DNA of 6,223 bases from Gammaproteobacteria bacterium. Its GTDB lineage: Bacteria; Pseudomonadota; Alphaproteobacteria; UBA828. The position numbers and the translations under genes were made by a program. Numbering within the stretch: the stretch's first letter is position 1; every line of letters starts with the position of its first letter. A model generated the notes under the pieces. It was given only the letters and a program-made list of their open reading frames with translations. It was not told the origin of the DNA and searched no databases. This document shows, in pieces, positions 1 through 5,721 of this stretch. The stretch covers positions 3,303-9,525 of the forward strand of contig PAWF01000041.1 of the NCBI GenBank assembly GCA_002714015.1, given 5' to 3'.

Positions 1-65
1 CTCTAACGAGGCTAGCTTCGACTGATGTGGCACAATGATGGTCTTCAAGACCAACTCTGACAGTG
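1..65 (+). other. 3' end of an unidentified upstream transcription unit
   Basis: This stretch is richer in G and C than the AT-rich DNA that follows and runs directly into a strong + strand terminator, so it is the tail of something transcribed rightward. Two frames could be the end of a protein: one ends at a TGA at 36-38 (last residues LTRLASTDVAQ), the other at a TGA at 23-25 (last residues SNEASFD). It could also be the 3' part of a structured RNA; GGTCTTCAAGACC at 40-52 is self-complementary. I recognise neither a protein nor an RNA family. Confidence 0.25.
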
Positions 66-101
66 GAAGGGTCACTTTAATTAGGTGACCCTTCTTTTTT
101 T
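66..101 (+). terminator. Strong rho-independent terminator
   Basis: GAAGGGTCAC (66-75) pairs perfectly with GTGACCCTTC (85-94) across a 9-nt loop, followed at once by seven T (95-101). On the opposite strand the stem is not followed by a T run, so the terminator acts rightward. It ends the unit entering from the left edge and insulates it from the VOC gene at 198. Confidence 0.92.
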
Positions 102-197
102 GAGCCCTTTTAGGGTAATAAAATAATTAAAATATATATAAAAGACTTACGTATTTTATTATTTTCTCTAAAGACTAACTGAGTAGGAGAGACTCAT

Positions 198-566
198 ATG
201 ATTGGGTATGCAACACTAGGAACAAACAATCTTGAGCAAGCAAGATCCTTTTATGACAATTTATTTAATATAATAGGAGCTAAAAGGTCTGGGGAATCAG
301 ATAGACATACACTTTGGCAAGCACCATCAGGAGGTCCAAAACTTGGTGTCTATATTCCATTTGATGGACATCCGGCAACAGCAGGTAACGGATCAATGGT
401 AGGCATTCATGTTGAAACTAAAGAAATGGTAGATGCACTACATGCTAAAGCTTTAGAACTAGGTGCCACAGATGAAGGTAATGGTCTCCGTGTCGATGGA
501 AAATATTATATGGGGTATTTCAGAGATTTGGATGGAAACAAACTAAACTTTTTTACTGTAGTATAG
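198..566 (+). CDS. VOC-family (glyoxalase/bleomycin-resistance fold) protein
   Basis: A 122-residue single-domain vicinal-oxygen-chelate protein, probably cytoplasmic. It has the family's N-terminal unit (GYATLGTNNLEQARSFYDNLF, residues 3-23), the central FDGHPATAGNGSMVGIHVE region (55-73), a helix with ALHAKALELGA (80-90) and the C-terminal YFRDLDGNKLNFF (107-119). The start is clear: AGGAGA at 185-190 lies 7 nt before the ATG. Many VOC enzymes hold a metal through His in the first strand and Glu in the last; here these positions look like Tyr/Ala and Asn117, so a metal-dependent glyoxalase I reaction is doubtful. The substrate is unknown. It lies behind a strong terminator, so it has its own promoter in the AT-rich 102-184 region, where I could not fix the boxes. 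Fold assignment is secure, function is not. Confidence 0.9.
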   Translation: MIGYATLGTNNLEQARSFYDNLFNIIGAKRSGESDRHTLWQAPSGGPKLGVYIPFDGHPATAGNGSMVGIHVETKEMVDALHAKALELGATDEGNGLRVDGKYYMGYFRDLDGNKLNFFTVV

Positions 567-648
567 TTTTAGTTAAAACCATATTTGAAAAATATGAACC
601 CTAAGTCTAACAACGAAAGAATATATATGGTCACAAAGGGTCAACTCA

Positions 649-1176
649 ATGTTACGTATTTTTATGTCACTAATTTTTTTAATACTACTTTTCCATCAAT
701 CAGTATTTGCAGATACTAATAAATCTATAGCAGAACATTATTTTCCTGCACCTCAGAAAGTAGGTGAAGCAATGCTCACGTACCTTTTCTGGGATGTTTA
801 TCATGCGGAGCTATACGCCTCACCAGAAGGCTGGAATCCTGATAAACCTTTCGCTTTGTCAATAAATTATCTTCGTGACATTAAGGGTATTGATATAGCT
901 GATAAGTCAATTTCTGAAATAAAAGATCAAGGATTTAATAACAAACAATTACTAGCCATTTGGCAGGAACAGTTAAGAGAGATTATTCCTGACGTATATA
1001 AAGGAACACGCTTAACTGGAGTTCGAGACAATGACAGGAATACTGTCTTCTATCATAATGGAAAAAAAATAGGCGAGATTAGAAACCCTCAATTTACCCT
1101 CCTTTTTTTCAACATTTGGCTTGGGGAAAAAACTTCTGAGCCAAGTTTACGTAAATCGTTATTAGGAAATTCCTAG
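649..1176 (+). CDS. Secreted chalcone-isomerase-like protein
   Basis: A 175-residue protein with a clear signal peptide: a positive start (MLR), a hydrophobic core (residues 4-15) and a likely signal peptidase I cut after SVFA (21/22), so the mature protein should be periplasmic. The mature part matches bacterial chalcone-isomerase-like proteins (Chalcone_3 type): VGEAMLTYLFWDVYHAELYA (38-57), the DKPFALSINYLRDIKG segment (65-80) and the C-terminal FFNIWLGEKTSEPSLRKSLLG (about 153-173). Bacterial members are not known to isomerise chalcones; the fold can bind fatty acids, and the role here is unknown. AAAGGG at 635-640 lies 8 nt before the ATG, supporting this start. It follows the VOC gene by 82 nt on the same strand without an obvious terminator between, so co-transcription is possible but unproven. 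Confidence 0.86.
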   Translation: MLRIFMSLIFLILLFHQSVFADTNKSIAEHYFPAPQKVGEAMLTYLFWDVYHAELYASPEGWNPDKPFALSINYLRDIKGIDIADKSISEIKDQGFNNKQLLAIWQEQLREIIPDVYKGTRLTGVRDNDRNTVFYHNGKKIGEIRNPQFTLLFFNIWLGEKTSEPSLRKSLLGNS

Positions 1177-1267
1177 TTCAATAGAATTTACCTAATTACA
1201 GAGCTTAAGTATTAATTTTTTAGACTTGTAACGAATTATAATATTAAACTGTTAAAGTAGAAATAGC

Positions 1268-1948
1268 CTATTCAAGCTCTTCACCCCACGGTAAAACTTG
1301 ATGCCCATGAGTTAAAGTGGCACCTAAATTCTTAGTAATTTTTAATTTATAAAGTGGATCAGCTGATGAAACACCAAACTTCACTGTACCTGAACCCTTA
1401 ATATGACTCTTGATTTGCGGTTTGGTATCCATCTTTACAATAACTTTTTTAACACCATCTACTTCTTTGGAATCAGGGGTCATTTTAAGAAATAACCTGG
1501 GGAACATATCTTCGATTTCGAATTCCCCTTCCCTTATTTCCATAGAAATACTTATAACTTCTTTTTCTAAACGTTTAGTAATGCCTATAGTTTTATTATG
1601 ATCCTCTATAAGGTTTATCTCAGCCATCTTCATATTATAACCCCAGATTTCTCTAGTTCCAGTTGTTGCCTGATCAGTACTATTGAACGCAAAAGGCCAA
1701 AAACCCCCAGTTACTGAACCATAACGAACCTTAGCTATAACAGCTGCATCATAATAAAGTCGTTCAGGCACTTTACAGTCAAATCTCATTACAGCTACTT
1801 GTATACGGTTAGAAATCAACTCAAGAGGTTGGGGAATAAAGGGCTGAAGAGTCTCCTCATTAACTTCACAGTGTATAGCAAGAGTAGAAAAGTCGTGCTC
1901 CCACGGAGGAAGTGGATAAGGTAAAAAATCTTGAGATGAACTAAACAT
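1268..1948 (-). CDS. Acetoacetate decarboxylase-like protein, Schiff-base lysine not conserved
   Basis: A 226-residue protein of the acetoacetate decarboxylase (ADC) fold, near the usual length for the family (about 240-250). Family landmarks are the N-terminal substrate-entry segment (LAIHCEVNEETLQPFIPQPLEL, about 23-44), YYDAAVIAKVRYGSVTGGF (65-83) and the core TREIWGYNMKMA (98-109). In clostridial ADC the core reads GREL-SAYPKK, where the first Lys (Lys115) forms the Schiff base with acetoacetate and the second (Lys116) lowers its pKa. Aligned without gaps, the first Lys is Met106 here and the Pro is Asn105; only the second Lys (107) remains. Classical decarboxylation is therefore uncertain, and a different ADC-superfamily reaction or a binding role is possible. 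AAAAGGA (1965-1959) lies 10 nt before the ATG. It converges with the chalcone-isomerase-like gene. Confidence 0.85.
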   Translation of the reverse strand: MFSSSQDFLPYPLPPWEHDFSTLAIHCEVNEETLQPFIPQPLELISNRIQVAVMRFDCKVPERLYYDAAVIAKVRYGSVTGGFWPFAFNSTDQATTGTREIWGYNMKMAEINLIEDHNKTIGITKRLEKEVISISMEIREGEFEIEDMFPRLFLKMTPDSKEVDGVKKVIVKMDTKPQIKSHIKGSGTVKFGVSSADPLYKLKITKNLGATLTHGHQVLPWGEELE

Positions 1949-2147
1949 ATTGATTATTTCCTTTTCATAGTTTTAGGAAAAACAATATTTTTATACTTAC
2001 AAAATTTTACTCATACATTGTGTAGGATGTCGAGATATGGTTTGCATAAAAACATAGTTGATATATGTAACAAATAAATACAGCCTACCATGTAATTATT
2101 TTAGCTTTATAAGTTGGTACATAAGTCTATTTCGTTAACAGCTAATA
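1949..2147. other. 199-bp intergenic region between the ADC-like gene and hspQ
   Basis: This AT-rich spacer should carry the leftward promoter of the ADC-like gene and the 3' end of hspQ. A TATAAA element on the minus strand (1997-1992) is a possible -10 box, but no convincing -35 pairs with it. I see no strong stem followed by a T run for hspQ, no open frame of note and no recognised RNA. Confidence 0.3.
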
Positions 2148-2465
2148 TTAGTGAGAAGCGCTTAGACTAACATAAACGCCATCTCGTATATCTTCAAAGA
2201 AATGATTGAGCAAAGGGTGGGTTATTGGTTTCCCCGTCCCATCGGGCTCTAGATTTTTTTCAGCAACATAGGTGGAGTGTGCTGCTTGGTGGACAAGCAC
2301 GTGATACCATGGCTCATCCTTAGGCGGAATTGAACGTGCCATAGTGTTATACCATTCCTCTGAACCAGAAAAGTTAGCATCTACATCCACCACGACCCCA
2401 CGATAGTCAAAGAGCTTATGATGAACTAATTCACCAACTTGAAACTTTGCAATTTTATTTATCAT
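2148..2465 (-). CDS. hspQ: Heat shock protein HspQ (YccV-like, hemimethylated-DNA-binding domain)
   Basis: A 105-residue protein matching HspQ across its whole length. It shows the YccV-type core: AKFQVGELVHHKLFDYRGVV (6-25), DVDANF (27-32), the EEWY segment (36-39), EPWYHVLV (51-58) and STYVAEKNLEPD (64-75). In Escherichia coli the protein binds hemimethylated oriC DNA, modulates DnaA degradation, and acts as a specificity enhancer of Lon; those roles are known from the family, not visible here. The start is slightly unusual: no Shine-Dalgarno lies just before the ATG at 2465, but AGAGG (2495-2491) sits 9 nt before an 8-codon upstream frame that overlaps the hspQ start. I saw no clear sigma-32-type promoter in the AT-rich upstream region. 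It is transcribed divergently from the quinone oxidoreductase gene. Confidence 0.92.
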   Translation of the reverse strand: MINKIAKFQVGELVHHKLFDYRGVVVDVDANFSGSEEWYNTMARSIPPKDEPWYHVLVHQAAHSTYVAEKNLEPDGTGKPITHPLLNHFFEDIRDGVYVSLSASH

Positions 2466-2481
2466 TTTTAAAGAATTTCAT
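2455..2481 (-). CDS. Possible 8-codon leader ORF overlapping the hspQ start
   Basis: On the minus strand an ATG at 2481 opens a short frame, MKFFKNDK, ending in TAA at 2457-2455, inside the third and fourth codons of hspQ and in a different frame. It has the only Shine-Dalgarno-like sequence nearby (AGAGG, 2495-2491, 9 nt spacing), whereas hspQ itself has none. Translation of the leader could deliver ribosomes to the hspQ ATG 8 nt upstream of the leader's stop. A frame this short can occur by chance. Confidence 0.25.
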   Translation of the reverse strand: MKFFKNDK

Positions 2482-2585
2482 AGAACCTAACCTCTGACTA
2501 AATATTGATAAACTATTATAATAATATAATACATTATTTAAATGCTGGTTAACTTTTAATCCTCAGACTTAATGTATATTTTTAT

Positions 2586-2610
2586 ATCTAATTTTTAATA
2601 AAATTTAGAT
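2586..2610. repeat. 11-bp inverted repeat next to the qor-like promoter
   Basis: ATCTAATTTTT (2586-2596) and AAAATTTAGAT (2600-2610) are reverse complements except for one position, with a 3-nt centre. The repeat ends exactly where the extended -10 element of the downstream gene begins, a plausible place for a regulator to bind. In such AT-rich DNA it may also be chance. Confidence 0.3.
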
Positions 2611-2618
2611 GTTATAAT
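2610..2618 (+). promoter_or_regulatory. Extended -10 promoter of the quinone oxidoreductase gene
   Basis: TGTTATAAT is a perfect extended -10 (TGn followed by consensus TATAAT at 2613-2618). No good -35 is found 16-18 nt upstream, which fits an extended -10 promoter. Transcription would begin near 2625, giving a leader of about 40 nt that includes the GAGAGG ribosome binding site at 2651-2656. Confidence 0.6.
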
Positions 2619-2663
2619 TAAATGATCTAAAGAAACTGGATAATTGCAAAGAGAGGTTTATTA

Positions 2664-3638
2664 ATGAAGGCACTATTATGTAATGAGTTTGGACCACCAC
2701 AAAATTTAAAAGTAGAGGAAATAGATATTCCTTCTCCCCGTGATGATGAAGTTTGCATCAAAGTTCATGCATCTGGGGTAAATTTTCCAGATATATTAAT
2801 TGTTGAGGGAAAATATCAATTTAAACCCAAGTTTCCTTTTTCACCTGGAGCAGAAGCAGCCGGTGAAATTTACTCACTAGGTAATAATATAAAAACTTTT
2901 CAAATAGGTCAGAAGGTGATTGCGATACCAGGACATGGTACATTTGCTGAATATTGCCTTTGCCCAGCCAAAAAACTGATTCCACTTAATAACAATATAG
3001 ATTATGAAATAGCTTCAATATTACCAATGGTTTATGGAACCTCAGCTCATGCTTTGATTCAAAGAGGTAAATTAAAGGCAGGAGAGACTTTATTAGTGCA
3101 CGGAGCTGCAGGAGGTGTTGGATTAGCAGCAGTTGAAATAGGGAAAGCTATGGGTGCACATGTGATAGCAACTGCAAGTACTGATGAAAAATGCCAGATA
3201 GCAAAAAACCATGGAGCAGATGAAACAATAAATTATTCTGATGGGAAGTTCAAAGATACTGTAAAATCAATGACTGATGGAAATGGAGCTAATGTAATAT
3301 ATGATCCAGTTGGTGGTGATATATTTGATCAATCTTTAAGATGTATAGCGTGGGAAGGTAGACTTTTAGTAATAGGCTTTACATCAGGTCGGATACCATC
3401 TGCTCCAGCAAATTTAGCTTTATTAAAATCTTGCGATATAATAGGTGTGTTTTGGGGGTCATTTGTAGAAAGAAGTCCAAATATAAACTTAGAAAACTTT
3501 CAGAGAATTTTTGAGTGGATTGAAGAAGGAAAAATTCGACCAAGGATATCTATGAAAGTCACTCTTGATAATACTCTAGAAGCAATGAAATCAATTTCTG
3601 AAAGAAAAATAACAGGTAAAGCTATAGTAAAAGTTTAA
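2664..3638 (+). CDS. NADPH:quinone oxidoreductase family protein (zinc-independent MDR)
   Basis: A 324-residue medium-chain dehydrogenase/reductase of the quinone oxidoreductase (zeta-crystallin) type, full length for the family and cytoplasmic. The N-terminal catalytic domain has ASGVNFPDILIVEGKY (36-51) and the PGAEAAGEI segment (61-69). The Rossmann domain has the nucleotide-binding loop HGAAGGVGLAA (146-156), followed by GAHVIATASTDEKCQIAKNHGAD and VIYDPVGGD. The catalytic zinc ligands and the structural four-Cys lobe of alcohol dehydrogenases are absent, so the reaction should be NADPH-dependent reduction of a quinone, enone or similar acceptor; the true substrate cannot be read from sequence. 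GAGAGG (2651-2656) lies 7 nt before the ATG. It is divergent from hspQ, has its own promoter, and converges with the DUF1826 gene 25 nt away. Lines sampled in it have a GC content near 32-33%. Confidence 0.93.
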   Translation: MKALLCNEFGPPQNLKVEEIDIPSPRDDEVCIKVHASGVNFPDILIVEGKYQFKPKFPFSPGAEAAGEIYSLGNNIKTFQIGQKVIAIPGHGTFAEYCLCPAKKLIPLNNNIDYEIASILPMVYGTSAHALIQRGKLKAGETLLVHGAAGGVGLAAVEIGKAMGAHVIATASTDEKCQIAKNHGADETINYSDGKFKDTVKSMTDGNGANVIYDPVGGDIFDQSLRCIAWEGRLLVIGFTSGRIPSAPANLALLKSCDIIGVFWGSFVERSPNINLENFQRIFEWIEEGKIRPRISMKVTLDNTLEAMKSISERKITGKAIVKV

Positions 3639-3663
3639 CTAACTCAGAAATAACAACGATGTT

Positions 3664-4311
3664 TTATATGTAAACTGTTGTTGATTGCGTAAGGGTATCT
3701 TCCCAATAGTTTTCGTGATCAAGGCGTAACAATATTGACTGACCATTCAAAGCTGAATTTGGAGTTCTGTGAAGTAACCCTTTATTTCCACCACGAAAAA
3801 TTGCAACATCCCAAACACTTATAAATTGAACGGCGCACGGGTCTTTCAATATTGACTCATTAGGCTTTCCATTTTCAAACGCCTGACGGTCAGCAACGTC
3901 GTCATGAATCCATTCGGTACCTTTACCAGCATAAGTGACTAACAACCGCATTGGAACATTATCTACATGATAACGTCGACAACCACGTTTTGTTCCTAAT
4001 TGGATACCAACAGATTTATTACCAAGAATATCGCAAAAGGTTTCACAAAGGTTTGCTATATCTGCAATCCAAGATGCATAAAAAGTGTCTTTCTGAAGTT
4101 CAGTTGGGATATCATCTTCAAGAATATATTTAATATCTTCTAAGCTACTTTCTTTGAAAGCCTGCCCAATAACACTGAAAGGGGTTTCCATTAATTTTGA
4201 AAAAAACTCCTCTGCGCCTTTTAAAGGATCTCGTTCCACCAACGCCAACTGATCTTGTGTTGTTGTAAACTCCTGTAATCCTTCTAGGTCATGGGTATGT
4301 AAAATACTCAT
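3664..4311 (-). CDS. DUF1826 domain-containing protein, partner of zigA
   Basis: A 215-residue protein matching DUF1826, a family of unknown function often found beside COG0523 GTPases. The conserved half starts at VGIQLGTKRGCRRYHVDNVP (101-120) and continues through MRLLVTYAGKGTEWIHDD (121-138), a VWDVAIFRGG strand (166-175), GLLHRTPNS (178-186) and ILLRLD (193-198). No signal peptide or membrane segment is seen. His115-x-Asp117, His181 and Arg196 fall in the order of the metal and cosubstrate ligands of Fe(II)/2-oxoglutarate oxygenases; this is an inference from spacing only. It is transcribed divergently from zigA and shares its Zur operator, which lies 41 nt upstream of this ATG. The Shine-Dalgarno is weak (AAGAAA). 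The pairing and the operator argue for a job in zinc limitation; the activity is unknown. Confidence 0.86.
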   Translation of the reverse strand: MSILHTHDLEGLQEFTTTQDQLALVERDPLKGAEEFFSKLMETPFSVIGQAFKESSLEDIKYILEDDIPTELQKDTFYASWIADIANLCETFCDILGNKSVGIQLGTKRGCRRYHVDNVPMRLLVTYAGKGTEWIHDDVADRQAFENGKPNESILKDPCAVQFISVWDVAIFRGGNKGLLHRTPNSALNGQSILLRLDHENYWEDTLTQSTTVYI

Positions 4312-4329
4312 TTTAATCTGTTTCTTAAT

Positions 4330-4335
4330 ACTATA
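4330..4335 (-). promoter_or_regulatory. Likely -10 box of the DUF1826 gene
   Basis: Read on the minus strand, 4335-4330 is TATAGT (5 of 6 to TATAAT), 18 nt before the DUF1826 ATG. The region where its -35 should lie overlaps the right-hand side of the Zur palindrome as read on this strand, so bound Zur would block polymerase. No good -35 hexamer is present. Confidence 0.5.
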
Positions 4336-4337
4336 AA

Positions 4338-4365
4338 TTGAAATTTAATAATGGAATGTTATAAC
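4338..4365 (+). promoter_or_regulatory. zigA promoter, -10 buried in the Zur operator
   Basis: TTGAAA (4338-4343, 5 of 6 to consensus) and TATAAC (4360-4365, 5 of 6) are separated by 16 nt. The -10 lies wholly inside the Zur palindrome, the usual layout for repression by occlusion. Transcription would start near 4371-4372, after the ATG at 4351, so that ATG cannot be the normal start of zigA. Confidence 0.65.
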
Positions 4366-4370
4366 ATTAC
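4353..4370. promoter_or_regulatory. Zur operator between DUF1826 and zigA
   Basis: GGAATGTTATAACATTAC is palindromic except for one pair and closely matches the alphaproteobacterial Zur box known from the Rhodobacter group (GTAATGTAATAACATTAC). The inner AATGTTATAACATT is a perfect palindrome, and symmetry extends to 4348-4375 with 13 of 14 pairs matching. Zinc-loaded Zur should bind here and silence both divergent genes; in zinc scarcity both would be expressed. zur itself is not in the window. The assignment rests on the motif plus the identity of the target genes. Confidence 0.82.
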
Positions 4371-4404
4371 ATTATGTAAATCAACAATGGCTAAGGACAA
4401 AATG

Positions 4405-5610
4405 ATGGTGACAGAAAACATCCGTCTCCCAGTCACCGTACTCTCTGGTTTTCTCGGTGCAGGCAAGACTACACTTCTTAATCGCATACTAAACAATCGT
4501 GATGGTTGGCATGTCGCAGTCATTGTCAACGATATGTCTGAAGTAAATATCGATGCTGATTTAGTACGCTCTAAAACTGATCTTATACACACAGACGAAA
4601 CATTGGTTGAGATGTCAAACGGTTGTATTTGTTGTACATTACGTGATGACCTTCTAGGAGAAGTAAGACGGCTAGCAGAAAAAGGTCGCTTTGACTACTT
4701 GTTGATCGAATCAACTGGAATTTCTGAGCCATTGCCAGTTGCTGCAACTTTCGATTTTCGAGATGCAGAGGGTAATAGTTTATCAGATGTTGCCCGACTT
4801 GATACTATGGTAACAGTTGTTGATGCGGTAAATCTACTTAAGGATTATTCCAGCCACGATTTCTTGCGGGATCGAGGAGAAACTATGGGGGAAGAAGATA
4901 ATAGAACCCTTGTGCATCTATTAACTGACCAAATCGAATTTTCAGATGTAGTAATACTTAATAAGATATCTGATGCCCAGGTGAGTCAGGTGGATGCTGC
5001 ACGTAAAATTATTCGCAGCTTAAATGCAGACGCAGAGATTATAGAAACTAATTATTCTGATGTATCAATAGACTCAATACTTAATACAGGTTTATTCAAT
5101 TTTGAGAAAGCTCATGAGCATGCTATGTGGGCCAAAGAACTTTATGGGTATGCCGACCATACTCCTGAAACCGACGAATTTGGCGTGCAAAGCTTTATTT
5201 ACCGAGCTAGGCGTCCTTTTCACCCAGAAAAAATCTACTCTTTATTGAACGGCGATTTACCAGGCGTAATCCGCGCCAAAGGTCAGTTCTGGATCGCAAC
5301 ACGACCTGATTGGGCAATCGAGTTCTCACTTGCTGGTGCCCTATCTTCTATTACTCCACTCGGTACTTGGTGGGCTTCAGTGCCAAAAGAAAATTGGCCT
5401 CAGGATGAGAATGCTCAAGCTTACAAACTTTCAAATTGGGAGGAACCATGGGGCGATCGTCAACAGGAAATTGTTTTTATTGGTACCGATATTGACTGGC
5501 TGAGATTAAAGGGACGTCTAGATTCCTGTCTTCTTTCTAAATCTCATGCAGAAAATATCACGGCAATACCTAAGTTACCTGACCCTTTTCCATTATGGGA
5601 TCGTAATTAG
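4405..5610 (+). CDS. zigA: COG0523 GTPase, zinc metallochaperone ZigA
   Basis: A 401-residue G3E GTPase of the COG0523 family, ZigA subfamily, thought to deliver zinc to client enzymes in zinc starvation. From this start: Walker A GFLGAGKT (15-22), the [14 protein letters not shown] segment (41-54), the metal-binding GCICC signature (73-77), IESTGISEP (101-109), the NK of the guanine-specificity motif (186-187), and the C-terminal CobW_C domain, beginning near [18 protein letters not shown] and continuing into RRPFHPEK. The frame is open back to an ATG at 4351, but that codon lies within the Zur operator region and upstream of the predicted transcript start. AAGGA at 4393-4397 is 7 nt before the ATG at 4405, which I prefer; 4402 and 4387 are alternatives. 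It shares its Zur operator with DUF1826. Confidence 0.93.
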   Translation: MVTENIRLPVTVLSGFLGAGKTTLLNRILNNRDGWHVAVIVNDMSEVNIDADLVRSKTDLIHTDETLVEMSNGCICCTLRDDLLGEVRRLAEKGRFDYLLIESTGISEPLPVAATFDFRDAEGNSLSDVARLDTMVTVVDAVNLLKDYSSHDFLRDRGETMGEEDNRTLVHLLTDQIEFSDVVILNKISDAQVSQVDAARKIIRSLNADAEIIETNYSDVSIDSILNTGLFNFEKAHEHAMWAKELYGYADHTPETDEFGVQSFIYRARRPFHPEKIYSLLNGDLPGVIRAKGQFWIATRPDWAIEFSLAGALSSITPLGTWWASVPKENWPQDENAQAYKLSNWEEPWGDRQQEIVFIGTDIDWLRLKGRLDSCLLSKSHAENITAIPKLPDPFPLWDRN

Positions 5611-5682
5611 AGAACTAAATGATCACCTAATTAACCTTAAGAAAAAATATATCTTTATAAGAATTTCTATACTCCACTATTC

Positions 5683-5709
5683 TTGACAATAATTAAACAA
5701 TCATTTAAT
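5683..5709 (+). promoter_or_regulatory. Promoter of the arsR-metallothionein operon
   Basis: A perfect -35 TTGACA (5683-5688) and TTTAAT (5704-5709, 5 of 6 to TATAAT) are separated by 15 nt, slightly short. The spacer and -10 lie inside the inverted repeat at 5688-5721. Transcription would begin near 5715, only a few bases before the ATG at 5722, which implies a leaderless or nearly leaderless message. The 71-nt spacer after zigA has no clear terminator, so some read-through from zigA is possible. Confidence 0.65.
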
Positions 5710-5721
5710 TGTTTAATTATT
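5688..5721. promoter_or_regulatory. Inverted-repeat operator of the ArsR/SmtB-family repressor
   Basis: AATAATTAAACAAT (5688-5701) and ATTGTTTAATTATT (5708-5721) are perfect 14-bp reverse complements around a 6-nt centre. The repeat starts at the last base of the -35 box, covers the -10 and ends one base before the proposed ATG. This is where autoregulatory ArsR/SmtB proteins bind and release on loading with metal. The exact bases differ from the cyanobacterial smt operator, so binding is inferred from position and symmetry. Confidence 0.75.

Noticed and set aside
580..596. Hairpin CATATTT-GAA-AAATATG after the VOC gene
   Set aside because: Seven weak pairs, no T run; expected by chance in AT-rich DNA and not a supported terminator.
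1410..1601. 63-residue + strand open frame inside the ADC-like gene
   Set aside because: It lies antisense within a well-supported gene, with low-complexity Ile/Ser/Leu content and no family resemblance.
2608..2621. Second Zur-like box (GATGTTATAATTAA) before the quinone oxidoreductase gene
   Set aside because: Only the left half resembles the box; the right half does not mirror it, and the similarity is explained by the extended -10 TGTTATAAT.
3652..3682. Stem-loop AACAAC/GTTGTT with inner GTTT/AAAC between the converging genes
   Set aside because: The stem is interrupted, AT-rich and lacks a T run on either strand, so it is not convincing as a bidirectional terminator.
3951..4133. 60-residue + strand open frame inside the DUF1826 gene
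   Set aside because: It is antisense to conserved DUF1826 sequence and has no ribosome binding site or recognisable product.
4351..4404. 18 extra N-terminal residues of zigA from the ATG at 4351
   Set aside because: The ATG sits in the extended Zur palindrome and upstream of the predicted transcript start; COG0523 proteins begin just before the [15 protein letters not shown] strand and loop.
4359..4592. 77-residue - strand open frame opposite the start of zigA
   Set aside because: It mirrors the conserved Walker A and GTPase coding region and would run through the Zur operator; a shadow of zigA.
5683..5721. TTG start giving a 120-residue repressor
   Set aside because: The TTG is the first half of a perfect TTGACA -35 box and the next 13 codons are the inverted-repeat operator; family similarity begins only after ATG 5722.
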